DNA from: an uncultured Clostridia bacterium
GTDB taxonomy: Bacteria; Bacillota; Clostridia; Oscillospirales; Ruminococcaceae
Assembly (NCBI GenBank): GCA_947629785.1
Contig: CANRFB010000001.1
Span: forward strand, 1 to 64,000
DNA: 64,000 nt
Direction of reading: 5' to 3'
The stretch's first letter is position 1. The number at the start of each line of letters is the position of its first letter. Position numbers and translations under genes: made by a program. The notes below the pieces were generated by a model. It was not told the DNA's origin. It searched no databases and was given only the letters and a program-made list of their open reading frames with translations. This document shows, piece after piece, positions 34,079 to 42,955 of the stretch.

Positions 34079-34666
34079 TCATTGTGCAAAAACGTTGCTG
34101 TTGGCAAAAAGCTGCCGCTGTTCCTCGACCGCCATGTCAAAAGTCTTGTCCGAGATGGTCTCGCTGTCCTTGTTGTAAACGGAGATCCCGCCAAGCTTTA
34201 TGTTCTCATCGGGAGAAAATACAACATTTTCCGAACGTATCGCCTTTTTCAGCGTATCGGCATACTTCATATCCTCCGGAGCAAGGAAAATTTCCGCGCC
34301 GTTGGAAACTCTTACCCGAAGCAGATCTTTTATAAGCATATCCACATACTTGGGGTCATTCCTGTAACTTGTAAGGCGTTCGCAAACAACGGAAAATATC
34401 TCGTCGGTAAGTTCTTCGCGGCGGCGGAGGACTTCCTTTTTCATTTCAAGCTCCGCCTTGGAAATATCGCGGACATAGCGGTTGCCGTTCTTCTTGTTGC
34501 CTGTGCTGAAATATCTTTCAGCGAATTCCTCCGATTCCCTTTCGGCTTCGGAAAGTATCTCTTTCTTTTCCTTTTCGGCTTCGCCCAGCATTTCGCTGAC
34601 TTTCCGTTCTGTCTCGCTGTTTACAGCGTCAATGAACCTTTGCAGCTTTTCATTGTTCATATCCAT
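34079..34666 (-). CDS. ntpE: V/A-type ATPase subunit E (peripheral stalk)
   Basis: A 195-residue protein with a long N-terminal charged coiled coil (about 8-100, Glu/Lys/Arg rich) and a globular C-terminal domain. This is the peripheral-stalk subunit E, which pairs with the short H/G-type subunit. The E gene lies between F and A. Start behind AGGAGTAATT. Confidence 0.88.
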   Translation of the reverse strand: MDMNNEKLQRFIDAVNSETERKVSEMLGEAEKEKKEILSEAERESEEFAERYFSTGNKKNGNRYVRDISKAELEMKKEVLRRREELTDEIFSVVCERLTSYRNDPKYVDMLIKDLLRVRVSNGAEIFLAPEDMKYADTLKKAIRSENVVFSPDENIKLGGISVYNKDSETISDKTFDMAVEEQRQLFANSNVFAQ

Positions 34667-34680
34667 AAGAAATTACTCCT

Positions 34681-34989
34681 TTAAAGCTTCAACCCGATAG
34701 CAGATTCTATATATTTTGAAATTATGCCGGTAATATTCGATGTGGCATGACGATCGGGTATCTCCACGATAAGCGGCTGACGTCTGTCGAGCTTGTATTC
34801 ATAAACCATTTCTTCACAAAGCTTTATAAGCTTTTCGGTCATAAGTATAACGGCAACGTCCTTGTCGTCCATAGCAGCGGCAAGAGCTTTTTTTACCTCG
34901 CTTGATTCGTGGACAACAACGCCCTCGATACCCGCAAGCCGCATTCCCATCTGCGTATCAACATTATCGCTTATCAAATAAAAGCGCAT
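34681..34989 (-). CDS. ntpG: V/A-type ATPase subunit F
   Basis: A 102-residue Rossmann-like subunit F (NtpG in Enterococcus nomenclature) that binds the rotor with subunit D. Segments YLISDNVDTQMGMRLAGIEG and VAVILMTEKL and PLIVEIPDRH are family-typical. Start behind AGGAGGCGG. Confidence 0.92.
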   Translation of the reverse strand: MRFYLISDNVDTQMGMRLAGIEGVVVHESSEVKKALAAAMDDKDVAVILMTEKLIKLCEEMVYEYKLDRRQPLIVEIPDRHATSNITGIISKYIESAIGLKL

Positions 34990-35001
34990 AGCCGCCTCCT
35001 A

Positions 35002-35457
35002 TTAAACAAACAGCATCAGGAGAGCAACAACAAATCCGTAAAGCGCGCATCCTTCACCAAGAGCAACAAAGATAAGCGCTTTCGAGAAAGATTTCGGATC
35101 TTCGCTTACAGCTCCGATAGCCGCAGGAGCAGCAGCCGCAACGGCGATACCGCCGCCTATAGAACCCAGTCCTACTGCCAGAGCCGCCGCAAGATAACCT
35201 ATTCCCCCGTCGGAAATTCCGGACGGCTCGTCTGCTTCTTCCGAAGCGGAAGTATCAGCGGACGGTGCTTCTTCGGCAGAAGCGTAAATTCCAACAGGAA
35301 CAGCCGCGCAGATTATCATAACTCCAAAAAACGCGCAGAGGTTGCCTATTATAGCATTTTTGAAAGACTTAGCGCCGCGTTTGCCCTTAATGGCAATTAT
35401 CGCGGGAAGCGCAAGAAGTCCTATCACAACAATGGGAAGCAGAAAAATGTACAGCAT
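35002..35457 (-). CDS. ntpK: V/A-type ATPase membrane rotor subunit K (c-type)
   Basis: A 151-residue four-helix subunit K (helices about 2-22, 36-58, 85-112, 124-150) made of two fused hairpins. Only the second hairpin carries the ion-binding carboxylate, E135 in VALGEGCALYG, as in Enterococcus NtpK. The helix-2/helix-3 loop (about residues 60-80) is unusually long, with seven or so acidic residues among Ala and Ser. A Gln on helix 3 that binds sodium in NtpK is not visible here. Confidence 0.93.
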   Translation of the reverse strand: MLYIFLLPIVVIGLLALPAIIAIKGKRGAKSFKNAIIGNLCAFFGVMIICAAVPVGIYASAEEAPSADTSASEEADEPSGISDGGIGYLAAALAVGLGSIGGGIAVAAAAPAAIGAVSEDPKSFSKALIFVALGEGCALYGFVVALLMLFV

Positions 35458-35475
35458 AAAAATTCCTCCAAAAAA

Positions 35476-37413
35476 TTATTCGATGTTTTCATCGTAATTG
35501 ATCTTAACGGGTTCAAACGGCTTGCCGTCGCCCGAATAAAAACGTGAGAATATTTCGTAGAATTCCAGACGCAGCGTCTGAATACCCACAAGCAGTCCCT
35601 CAATGCCCATTACAAAGGCATTTCCCAGAATTACCACTATCGGAGAAGCCGCCGCGGAGACCTGCTCCGAAAGCGCCATTACCACCAGCATCATTGAAGC
35701 GTGGGAAAGGACAAATCCGCCTATACGAATGAAAGACAGAGTATTTGTGGCATATCCCAGCAGGAACTCGAACACTTCAAAGAAGTTTGAGGCGATAAAG
35801 TCGCCTACTCCGCCTTCAATATGGTATTTCTTTCCTTTCACCCAATAGGAAAGCGGTTCCCGCATGAACATAGCAACAAGGGGCATAATTATCAGAATTA
35901 TCACATATACCGCGTTCATAAGGTGAATTCCGAACAGTTCCGCAACTGCTCCCACAAGTATCGAACCGAAGAAAACAAGTCCCGCAATACCGTTGTTTCC
36001 GAAAAGCGCTTCTTCAAACTTCTTGTTTTTTATTCCCGTGACAATGTTTATCAGTATCGAGATGAACATTATCAGAACGCCTAAAACTATCGCGCCGATC
36101 AATATCGTGGTAACATTCTTCATAACTTTGAACGGCAGGAAAGTTATTCCCAGAGCCTCATATAACGGGTCTAACAGTTCTTCATATCCGAACACGCTTC
36201 CGTAAAGAAGTCCGAATACCGCTCCCGAAATTCCCACCCGCGTCAGTATCGGACCGAGCGCAAATTTCTTGAATTTCCAGAGAAGTGCGCCCGCAATTGC
36301 AAGCACTATTCCCTGCCCAAGGTCGCCGAACATTATTCCGAAAAGCAGCGTATATGTCACCGCAACGAAAGCGGTTGGGTTTATGCCGTTATAGGACGGA
36401 AGTCCGTACATTTCCACAAACATTGAAAACGGCTGTGAAAATTTGTTATTTTTGAGTTTTATAGGCGGTTCAAGCTTTCCGTTTGAATCGGCAGGCTGAA
36501 GCACTAATGAAACGCTTTCCATATCGTCAAAAAGCGCCATGAACTTGTCTGTCTCGTTTTTAGGAATAAATCCCACTATATAGAATTTATCATTCACAAT
36601 AGCCGCTTTATTTCTCAGGTCAAAGTTGTCATGGCTTGATTTCAGGCGTGAGAATATCTTTCCAAGCCTGTCCGCCTCTTTATCAAGGTAATCGTTATAC
36701 TGTTTTTGACTATCCTCAATAAGCTTTTTGTCCTCGTCCACCATTTTGTGAAGTTCCGCAGATGCTTCGGAGGAATCGCCCTTTACAAAGTCGGGAATAT
36801 GCGTTCTTTCAAAATACAGGCTGTCGAATATTTCGTCCACATCATCGCTGCATGAAGCGGGAACGAAATACATTCCCCAGTAATACTCCTTTTCCTCGCT
36901 GAAATGCGCAAAGTAAAAGGGCTTGTCATCGTAATATTCGAGCTTTGCATAGCTGTCCACAGGGAGACGTCCCAGACGGACTTTGATATTTTCGCAGGAG
37001 AATATCTGCTGAAAATCCACAGTCATGCCTTTCAGATGATCCACCTGATACAGCGCCTGTTCATGGACGGAAAGTTTCTCGTCCGCAAGCTTTTCGGCGG
37101 TCTTGAAATCGTCCAGCTTTTTCCGCACGTTCAGAATGTATTCTCCCAAGGACGAAAGACTTTCGCCCGCAATGTCCGAGAAATCATCGCTGCGGAACTT
37201 TCTTCCCGACTGCGCCGATATTTCGCTTATCTGTTTCAGCAGCGGAGTGTACGGGTTATCCTCTTTAAGAACTGTAAAACCGCTTTTCTTGCCAGCAACC
37301 TTTGAAGCCGACTCAATGTGGAAACAGCCGCAGTCGCTTAGTTTTACAAGAACTTTGTCCAGATCCTTTGTAAGTCCTGCAATGTTGACAAGCTCCATTT
37401 TTTCTATCGACAC
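35476..37413 (-). CDS. ntpI: V/A-type ATPase membrane subunit I (a-type)
   Basis: A 645-residue subunit I. The N-terminal half is a cytoplasmic stator with coiled coils (about 1-330); the C-terminal half has seven to eight membrane helices that form the ion half-channels. Family markers are PTAFVAVTYTLLFGIMFGDLGQGIVLA and the channel segment with an essential Arg, here within NTLSFIRIGGFVLSHASM. GTG start behind AGAGGTG. Confidence 0.96.
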   Translation of the reverse strand: MSIEKMELVNIAGLTKDLDKVLVKLSDCGCFHIESASKVAGKKSGFTVLKEDNPYTPLLKQISEISAQSGRKFRSDDFSDIAGESLSSLGEYILNVRKKLDDFKTAEKLADEKLSVHEQALYQVDHLKGMTVDFQQIFSCENIKVRLGRLPVDSYAKLEYYDDKPFYFAHFSEEKEYYWGMYFVPASCSDDVDEIFDSLYFERTHIPDFVKGDSSEASAELHKMVDEDKKLIEDSQKQYNDYLDKEADRLGKIFSRLKSSHDNFDLRNKAAIVNDKFYIVGFIPKNETDKFMALFDDMESVSLVLQPADSNGKLEPPIKLKNNKFSQPFSMFVEMYGLPSYNGINPTAFVAVTYTLLFGIMFGDLGQGIVLAIAGALLWKFKKFALGPILTRVGISGAVFGLLYGSVFGYEELLDPLYEALGITFLPFKVMKNVTTILIGAIVLGVLIMFISILINIVTGIKNKKFEEALFGNNGIAGLVFFGSILVGAVAELFGIHLMNAVYVIILIIMPLVAMFMREPLSYWVKGKKYHIEGGVGDFIASNFFEVFEFLLGYATNTLSFIRIGGFVLSHASMMLVVMALSEQVSAAASPIVVILGNAFVMGIEGLLVGIQTLRLEFYEIFSRFYSGDGKPFEPVKINYDENIE

Positions 37414-37443
37414 TGTATTATCACCTCTTTAAATGTTAATTAT

Positions 37444-38481
37444 TTACATTATAATAAGCGGCGCGATCTTGCTTGATTCAACACCGTATCTTATTCCCTC
37501 AATAATGCTGATGATGTTCTTTACCTCTATTTCAAGCAGGAAAATAAAGGAATATACACTTAACGGCGCAGACTGTGAACGTTTCAGCATAAGCTTGGCA
37601 TATTTATAGCGGAGCTGATTTGCGCTCTGTTCAAGATTATTAATGTCATAGCCGTTTTCGATCATCTGTCTGCCGTAATTTGTCTTTGAGAAACGCTTTA
37701 CAAACTCCTCGGAGTTGTCCGCGCTGTAAATTTCTTTCTGCTTCGTTGGGGAAAGCCGTCCGCCGAAAGGGAGCATATCCTTTTCGATCTCGTCTCCCGT
37801 CGCCCCAAAAAACGCGGTAAGACGGTAAGAATTTATAACATTTATAAGGTCAATGTCCGTTTCAAGGAAAGAAACAAACTGTTTAACATCGTTCTTCTTG
37901 AAATCAAGGGAACTTTTCAGTCTCTTGATATAGTAAGTCCTGAGCAAAGTCTCACATTCCGTAACGTCTACCTTGCCGTCCGCATTGGTCTTGACGTTTT
38001 TCAGAACGTCATAATATGGAGTTTTTTTCAGGAATACCAGAAGTTCCTTGAAATCCGTGACTCTTGCAAGTTCGATAAGGTCAAATGAAGTAAGCCCTTT
38101 CAGATATATAGGAACATCGGAAATAAGCTTTTCCGAACCTGCATTCAGAAATCTGATACACCTTAAAATCTCGTCTATCTCGGTCTGTAATATCTTGTAA
38201 TTGTAAAATTCTTCCTTGGAAATATGTTCAAATCCCGTAATGCGGATATAAGTATCATAAACGCTTCTGCGCAGGAGATTTTCAAGCATTCCTCTGTGGA
38301 TAGTGTTTGTATCGATGGAAGAAAGCAGTTCACTGTAATGTGTGTTTTTTTTCAGATACTCGGCGGCTTCCTGAACGCTTTGCTTGCTCATCATTTCAAG
38401 ATAGTCCTGCTGTGTCAGGCGTTTGCCGTAAATTGCCATTATCTTCGCGACAGTGGCGTTATAGTTCCTGCGTTTGAACAC
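37444..38481 (-). CDS. ntpC: V/A-type ATPase subunit C (central stalk socket)
   Basis: A 345-residue all-helical subunit C/d-type that couples the K ring to the D-F shaft. It shows the three-fold repeated helical domain typical of the family, starting YNATVAKIMAIYGKRLTQQDY and ending KNIISIIEGIRYGV. A GTG start (38481) is used after AAGGGAAGTG. It lies between H and I. Confidence 0.92.
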   Translation of the reverse strand: MFKRRNYNATVAKIMAIYGKRLTQQDYLEMMSKQSVQEAAEYLKKNTHYSELLSSIDTNTIHRGMLENLLRRSVYDTYIRITGFEHISKEEFYNYKILQTEIDEILRCIRFLNAGSEKLISDVPIYLKGLTSFDLIELARVTDFKELLVFLKKTPYYDVLKNVKTNADGKVDVTECETLLRTYYIKRLKSSLDFKKNDVKQFVSFLETDIDLINVINSYRLTAFFGATGDEIEKDMLPFGGRLSPTKQKEIYSADNSEEFVKRFSKTNYGRQMIENGYDINNLEQSANQLRYKYAKLMLKRSQSAPLSVYSFIFLLEIEVKNIISIIEGIRYGVESSKIAPLIIM

Positions 38482-38510
38482 AGGCGTTCACTTCCCTTCA
38501 AAAAGCGGCT

Positions 38511-38822
38511 CTATCCGTTTACGATAGCGTTAAAAATGTCTGTCTCCCACTTTTCCTTGTGTTCCTCAAACGCCTTGTTGAGACGATCTATCTCGTCTTT
38601 CTTGCGGTTTTCGATCTCCGCAAGCTTTTCCTCCGCTTTTTTCTGCTCCTCGGAATCTTTCTTTTTTAGTTCGTCCTCGGCATTTTTTACCTTTTCCTTG
38701 ATAAGCCGTTCACGCTCGTTTCTGGCATCGGCAATAATTTTGTTTCTTTCCTTTTCGGCTTCTTCAAGGCGTGATTTTGCATTCTTTTCAATATCGAGTA
38801 TGCCTAAAATAATATTTTCCAT
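38511..38822 (-). CDS. V/A-type ATPase subunit H/G (peripheral stalk helix)
   Basis: A 103-residue protein, almost entirely one charged coiled coil (Lys/Glu/Ala/Arg heptads from about residue 10 to 95). This is the form of the small stalk subunit called NtpF, AhaH or subunit G/H, which pairs with subunit E. As first gene of the operon it marks the transcript start. Identity rests on composition and context. Confidence 0.78.
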   Translation of the reverse strand: MENIILGILDIEKNAKSRLEEAEKERNKIIADARNERERLIKEKVKNAEDELKKKDSEEQKKAEEKLAEIENRKKDEIDRLNKAFEEHKEKWETDIFNAIVNG

Positions 38823-38860
38823 AGTATCACCGTACTTTCTATCATATTATGCGGAACGCT

Positions 38861-38888
38861 CCGTATCCGCGCCAAAAGCGGAATACGG
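38861..38888. repeat. Hairpin between the UPF0210 gene and the V-ATPase operon
   Basis: CCGTATCCGC pairs with GCGGATACGG allowing one bulged base, around a seven-base loop. There is no T-run in the direction of transcription. It may attenuate or process readthrough from the UPF0210 gene into the ATPase operon. A possible promoter (TTGGCG, 18 bases, CATAAT on minus) overlaps it. Confidence 0.5.
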
Positions 38889-38903
38889 ACGCCGCAGAAA
38901 ATA

Positions 38904-40259
38904 TCAGTTTTTAAGGCTGTGGAGCGGAGCGGGGATCTGCCCCCCTCTGCTTATGAACTTAGAGGGCGAGTAGGTATTTACCCGCATAACAGGACCTTTT
39001 CCGAAAAGTCCGCCCCAGTTCAGAACGTCTCCCTCTTTCATGCCGATAGCGGGAATTATTCTCACGGCTGTGGTCTTGCTGTTCACCATTCCTATAGCGG
39101 CTTCATCGGCAATAATTGCAGAAATAACGTCCTCTGTGGTATCTCCGGGAATACATATCATATCCAGACCAACGGAGCAGACCGCAGTCATGGCTTCAAG
39201 CTTTTCAATGGCAAGTGCACCGCATTCGGCAGCTGCGATCATTCCCGCGTCCTCGGAAACAGGTATGAACGCTCCCGAAAGTCCGCCAATCCTCGAACAA
39301 GCCATTACTCCGCCTTTCTTAACTGCGTCGTTGAGAAGTGCAAGGGCGGCAGTAGTTCCGCAGGCACCGCACTTTTCAAGACCTATTTCTTCAAGGATAT
39401 AGGCAACACTGTCGCCTACTGCGGGAGTAGGCGCAAGGGAAAGATCTACTATTCCGAACGGAACACCCAGTCTTTCCGAGGCGGTAACGCCTACAAGCTG
39501 TCCCACGCGGGTGATCTTGTATGAAGTTTTCTTGATAATATCGGAAATTTCTGTAATATCTGCATCGGGGTACTTTCTAAGAGCGGAACGCACAACTCCC
39601 GGACCGGAAACGCCTACATTTATAATGCAGTCGGGTTCGCCGACACCGTGGAACGCTCCCGCCATAAAAGGATTATCCTCAATGGCGTTGCAGAATACAA
39701 CAAGTTTTGCCGCACCGAAACACTGGTCATTAACGGTAAGTTCCGCGCTTTTCTTGACGATCCTGCCCATCATTCTGCAAGCGTCAAGATTTATGCCTGT
39801 TTTGGTAGAACCCACATTTACCGACGAGCAGACGCAGGAAGTGGAAGCAAGCGCTTCAGGAATGGACTCTATAAGCCTTTCATCTCCTGCCGAAAAGCCT
39901 TTCTGAACAAGCGCAGAATAGCCGCCTATCAGGTTGACTCCACAAGCCTTTGCGGCTTTTTCCATGGCAAGGGCAAATTTCACGGGACTTTCCGGACAAG
40001 CCGCCGAAACAATCGCTATAGGCGTTACCGAAAGTCTCTTATTTATAATGGGAATACCGTATTCTTTCTCTATGTCCTCTCCCACTTTAACAAGGTTTTC
40101 AGCGCGCTTGGTTATCTTGTCGTAAACCTTGGTGCAGGCTTTGTCTATGTCGCTGTCGATACAATCAAGCAAAGAAACGCCCATAGTTATTGTTCGTATG
40201 TCAAGACATTCGTCCTGTATCATACGGATAGTTTCAAGTATATCGTGAACGTTTATCAT
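38904..40259 (-). CDS. UPF0210 (PFL/DUF711) family protein
   Basis: A 451-residue cytoplasmic protein of the UPF0210 family, related in fold to glycyl-radical-type barrels but without an identified reaction. The family start [27 protein letters not shown] is clear and fixes the ATG at 40259, 12 bases from AAGGAG. The C-terminus has the conserved [16 protein letters not shown]. It forms the usual pair with the ACT-domain gene next to it. Confidence 0.92.
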   Translation of the reverse strand: MINVHDILETIRMIQDECLDIRTITMGVSLLDCIDSDIDKACTKVYDKITKRAENLVKVGEDIEKEYGIPIINKRLSVTPIAIVSAACPESPVKFALAMEKAAKACGVNLIGGYSALVQKGFSAGDERLIESIPEALASTSCVCSSVNVGSTKTGINLDACRMMGRIVKKSAELTVNDQCFGAAKLVVFCNAIEDNPFMAGAFHGVGEPDCIINVGVSGPGVVRSALRKYPDADITEISDIIKKTSYKITRVGQLVGVTASERLGVPFGIVDLSLAPTPAVGDSVAYILEEIGLEKCGACGTTAALALLNDAVKKGGVMACSRIGGLSGAFIPVSEDAGMIAAAECGALAIEKLEAMTAVCSVGLDMICIPGDTTEDVISAIIADEAAIGMVNSKTTAVRIIPAIGMKEGDVLNWGGLFGKGPVMRVNTYSPSKFISRGGQIPAPLHSLKN

Positions 40260-40296
40260 AACAGTGCAAAACTCCTTCTGTGATGTTCGTCTGTTT

Positions 40297-40566
40297 TCAT
40301 ATCCTGTGCATGGACTCAAAAATTTCCTCATGCATGGTGTGGATCTGGAGTCCAAGTTCGCTGCCCAGTTCGTTCATTCTTCCCACAAGTTCTGTGAAAT
40401 CCCTGTTCAGCCTTGAAATATCCACAAGCATTATCATTGCGAACATATCCTGAAGAACGCTTTGCGTAACTTCGATGACATTTGCGTTATATTCGGTGCA
40501 GATACCGCTTACTTTGGTAAGAATTCCCACAGTATCCTTGCCGATGACCGTAACGACCGCTCTCAT
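40297..40566 (-). CDS. ACT domain protein (UPF0237)
   Basis: An 89-residue single ACT domain ([30 protein letters not shown]). ACT domains bind amino acids or small ligands as regulators. UPF0237 genes are nearly always next to UPF0210 genes, as here, 37 bases apart. The start ATG at 40566 has GGAGGG eight bases upstream. Confidence 0.92.
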   Translation of the reverse strand: MRAVVTVIGKDTVGILTKVSGICTEYNANVIEVTQSVLQDMFAMIMLVDISRLNRDFTELVGRMNELGSELGLQIHTMHEEIFESMHRI

Positions 40567-40641
40567 ATTACATTCCCTCCGAAACAATAAAAATACATAT
40601 ATTATAATATCACAATTTTACAAAAAATAAAAGACGAAAAT

Positions 40642-40657
40642 CATACAATTTTGTATG
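40642..40657. repeat. Short hairpin with flanking T-runs
   Basis: CATACA and TGTATG around a four-base loop. T-rich on both sides (TTTTTTT on plus, ATTTTCGTCTTTT on minus), so it could end the DUF2798 transcript in the minus direction. Confidence 0.4.
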
Positions 40658-40729
40658 TTTTTTTCACAAAATATATGTTAATTTTTTGGAAAATGTGTTA
40701 TAATAAATAAGAGGAATGTCGCAGACGGC

Positions 40730-41305
40730 TCATACCGCGCGTACCTCCGCCACAGTTCTCGCCTTGATGTCCTTGGCAAAGATCAGCTTGAAAACCGTTC
40801 TCACAAAGGGCTGAATGAAAAACAGCTGTGAAAAGAACGCAAATGGGAAATTATAGCAGATGAGCTTTATCCAGTTCGCAAGGAGCGTCATGGGATCGAA
40901 TCCCGCATAGTACGGATAATACAGGAACGCTGCAATAAAACTCATGGCAGGACACATGATCCCCACTGTGGCGCAGATTATCGCCGTTTCAAAAATCACG
41001 GGGTGAGTGTCTGCGGGATCGAATACCTTGCAGGCAAGCCTGAACGAAAGCGGACTTCCCAGAAGATTTTCCAGAAGATACGCAAGTATGAACTCCGTAA
41101 GCACTACCGCCCATATGGGAACCAACGAACCGCACATCAGCACTCCGCCTTGCTTGTTGACGGCAGACAGAACGCTTGACGCGCCGTTTACTTCCATAAG
41201 TGTGCTGCCGTTTACGACATAAAGGCTGTAAAAGACATAGGCATGGACTGTGATGATCACCGTTATAAGGGCGAAGATCATTCTCTGAAACTGATTTCTT
41301 GGCAT
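40730..41305 (-). CDS. DUF2798 family membrane protein
   Basis: A 191-residue integral membrane protein with four to five hydrophobic helices and the repeated family pattern (RMIFALITVIITVHAYVFYSL; AIICATVGIMCPAMSFIAAFL). DUF2798 proteins have no established function. The ATG at 41305 lies after AAAGGATCTTTTTT. The untranslated leader is about 120 bases long and can fold (see 41326-41408). Confidence 0.8.
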   Translation of the reverse strand: MPRNQFQRMIFALITVIITVHAYVFYSLYVVNGSTLMEVNGASSVLSAVNKQGGVLMCGSLVPIWAVVLTEFILAYLLENLLGSPLSFRLACKVFDPADTHPVIFETAIICATVGIMCPAMSFIAAFLYYPYYAGFDPMTLLANWIKLICYNFPFAFFSQLFFIQPFVRTVFKLIFAKDIKARTVAEVRAV

Positions 41306-41325
41306 AAAAAAGATCCTTTCCGCGC

Positions 41326-41408
41326 AAAAAACACACGCCCGCAATGCAGCGCAAATACCGATCGTTTCGTTCCGTGATCAGATTTACGCGCCAAAGCGCA
41401 ACGTGTGT
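41326..41408 (-). ncRNA. Candidate structured leader RNA of the DUF2798 gene
   Basis: In the minus transcript a closing stem ACACACG/CGTGTGT (41408-41402 with 41337-41331, extendable by two G-U pairs) encloses a GCGC-TTTG-GCGC hairpin (41388-41399), a 6-bp stem CTGATC/GATCGG (41376-41381 with 41358-41363, 12-base loop) and a weak third arm. The closing stem is followed by TTTTT and then the ribosome binding site. This layout suggests a multi-branch regulatory RNA. I cannot match it to a named riboswitch class. Confidence 0.4.
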
Positions 41409-41576
41409 CGTTTTACGATAGTTAAATTATTATTGAATTTTATCAACGTGTTTTATTTTACCACAAAACGGAATTTGCGTCAAGTGGGAAAAAGTTTTAA
41501 TTTTTCGGAAAATACCGCTTGTAAATTTCGTCAAATTATACAAAATTTATAAAAATATTTGAAAGGAATGTAAAAA

Positions 41577-42416
41577 ATGAACCTTATTGACTGTCACACA
41601 CATTCATTAAACAGTCCCGACGGAGATTCTCCCGCCGAGGAAATGCTGAAAACTGCCATAAAGCAGGGACTTTCCGCCTATGCCCTTACGGATCACTGCG
41701 AAGTAAACAGGTGGTTTTCAATTGAGCATTACGGCGCAGAACCCAACGACTATGATACATACGATTTCGGCGTTGATTTTGAGAACTCCATGCAGGAAAA
41801 CACTGCTCTGAAAGAAAAATATGCGGGGAAGATCAATTTTATCTGCGGTCTGGAACTGGGACAGGCTCCTGCCGACTTCGGGCTTTCCGACGCCATTGTT
41901 TCCGACAAACGGCTTGATTTCGTTATCGGCTCGATACATCAGGTAATGCCCTATGACGATTTTGCGTTTATTGATTATTCCAAGAACGCTGTCGCGCCGC
42001 TTCTGAAATTGTACTATGAAAATGTTTACAAGCTTTGCAAGTGGGGTAAATTCGATGTTCTGGGGCATCTCACCTATCCCCTGCGGTACATTGAGGGAGA
42101 CAAGGGCATAAAAGTGGATATGTCCGAGCATGAAGAAATTATCCGCGAGTCCTTCAGAGTGCTTATAGAAAACGGCAAGGGCATTGAAATAAACACCAGC
42201 GGTCTGCGTCAGGCATACGGTCGGACGTTCCCCGACCTTTACTGGGTGAAGATGTTCCGCGAAATGGGCGGCGAGATACTTTCCGTGGGTTCGGACGCAC
42301 ACTGTGCCGCAGACCTCGGCAAAGGTGTAAAGGACGGTGCGGAGATCGCTCTTGAAGCGGGCTTTGAATATCTATGCTTTTTCAAAGAACGGAAAGCAAA
42401 TTTTATAAAAATATAG
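41577..42416 (+). CDS. PHP-domain phosphatase, histidinol-phosphatase-like (HisJ type)
   Basis: A 279-residue PHP metallo-phosphoesterase. Metal ligands are in DCHTHSLNSPD, LTDHCEVN, the Glu of CGLELGQ, the His of GSIHQV and LGHLTYPLRY, and the final SDAHCAADLG. It resembles HisJ-type histidinol-phosphate phosphatase, but there are no other his genes here, so the substrate is open. The AT-rich 5' region and GAAAGGAATG precede it. Confidence 0.85.
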   Translation: MNLIDCHTHSLNSPDGDSPAEEMLKTAIKQGLSAYALTDHCEVNRWFSIEHYGAEPNDYDTYDFGVDFENSMQENTALKEKYAGKINFICGLELGQAPADFGLSDAIVSDKRLDFVIGSIHQVMPYDDFAFIDYSKNAVAPLLKLYYENVYKLCKWGKFDVLGHLTYPLRYIEGDKGIKVDMSEHEEIIRESFRVLIENGKGIEINTSGLRQAYGRTFPDLYWVKMFREMGGEILSVGSDAHCAADLGKGVKDGAEIALEAGFEYLCFFKERKANFIKI

Positions 42417-42442
42417 ACAAACGCAAAATTTTATGTTATAAT
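42414..42442 (+). promoter_or_regulatory. Sigma-A promoter for the Lrp-aminotransferase-ispE operon
   Basis: TAGACA, 17 bases, TATAAT. The -35 overlaps the stop codon of the PHP gene. Confidence 0.88.
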
Positions 42443-42475
42443 CAAATAAGTATTACTTTCAGGGAGGAATAATTT

Positions 42476-42955
42476 ATGGATACGCTTATCAAACTTCTGA
42501 AGCAGAATGCCCGCCTTTCCTGCAAGGAACTTGCGGCTATGACGGGAATGTCCGAAACCGCCGTTGAGGACAGGATAAAGACTCTTGAACATGAAGGCGT
42601 TATAAAAGGATATTCCGCTATCGTCAACGATGAAGCCGCCGACAAGAACACCGTTACCGCATTTATCGAAGTAAAGGTAACTCCCAAGGCAGACTGCGGA
42701 TTTGACGATATTGCCAGAACAATTATGATGTATGACGAAGTCGAAAGCCTTACCCTTATGTCGGGTGCTTTTGACCTTGCAGTCACTATCAGCGGAACAA
42801 ATTACAAGGAAGTCGCTCTTTTTGTTGCCCAAAGGCTTTCCACCATTGACGGGGTAATTTCTACCGCCACCCATTTCGTTCTGAAACGCTACAAGGAAAA
42901 GGGCATTTTCATTGAAAACGAGGCGGACGACGAAAGGGGATTTGTTTCTCCATGA
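42476..42955 (+). CDS. Lrp/AsnC family transcriptional regulator
   Basis: A 159-residue regulator with an N-terminal winged helix (LIKLLKQNARLSCKELAAMTGMSETAVEDRIKTLE) and a C-terminal RAM/AsnC ligand domain (FIEVKVTPKADCGFDDIARTIM). These proteins sense amino acids. It overlaps the aminotransferase start by four bases and likely controls that operon. Start behind GGGAGGAAT. Confidence 0.93.
   Translation: MDTLIKLLKQNARLSCKELAAMTGMSETAVEDRIKTLEHEGVIKGYSAIVNDEAADKNTVTAFIEVKVTPKADCGFDDIARTIMMYDEVESLTLMSGAFDLAVTISGTNYKEVALFVAQRLSTIDGVISTATHFVLKRYKEKGIFIENEADDERGFVSP

Noticed and set aside
39648-40283. A 211-codon plus-strand open frame, and similar ones at 15169-15828, 13316-14089 and 26620-27390
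   Set aside because: Each is antisense to a conserved gene (UPF0210, phoH, era, radA) and lacks its own start signals.
40730-41305. Antisense plus-strand frame from the ATG at about 40715 into the DUF2798 gene
   Set aside because: The Shine-Dalgarno-like AGAGGA is only one base from the ATG, and the frame is a shadow of a membrane protein gene.
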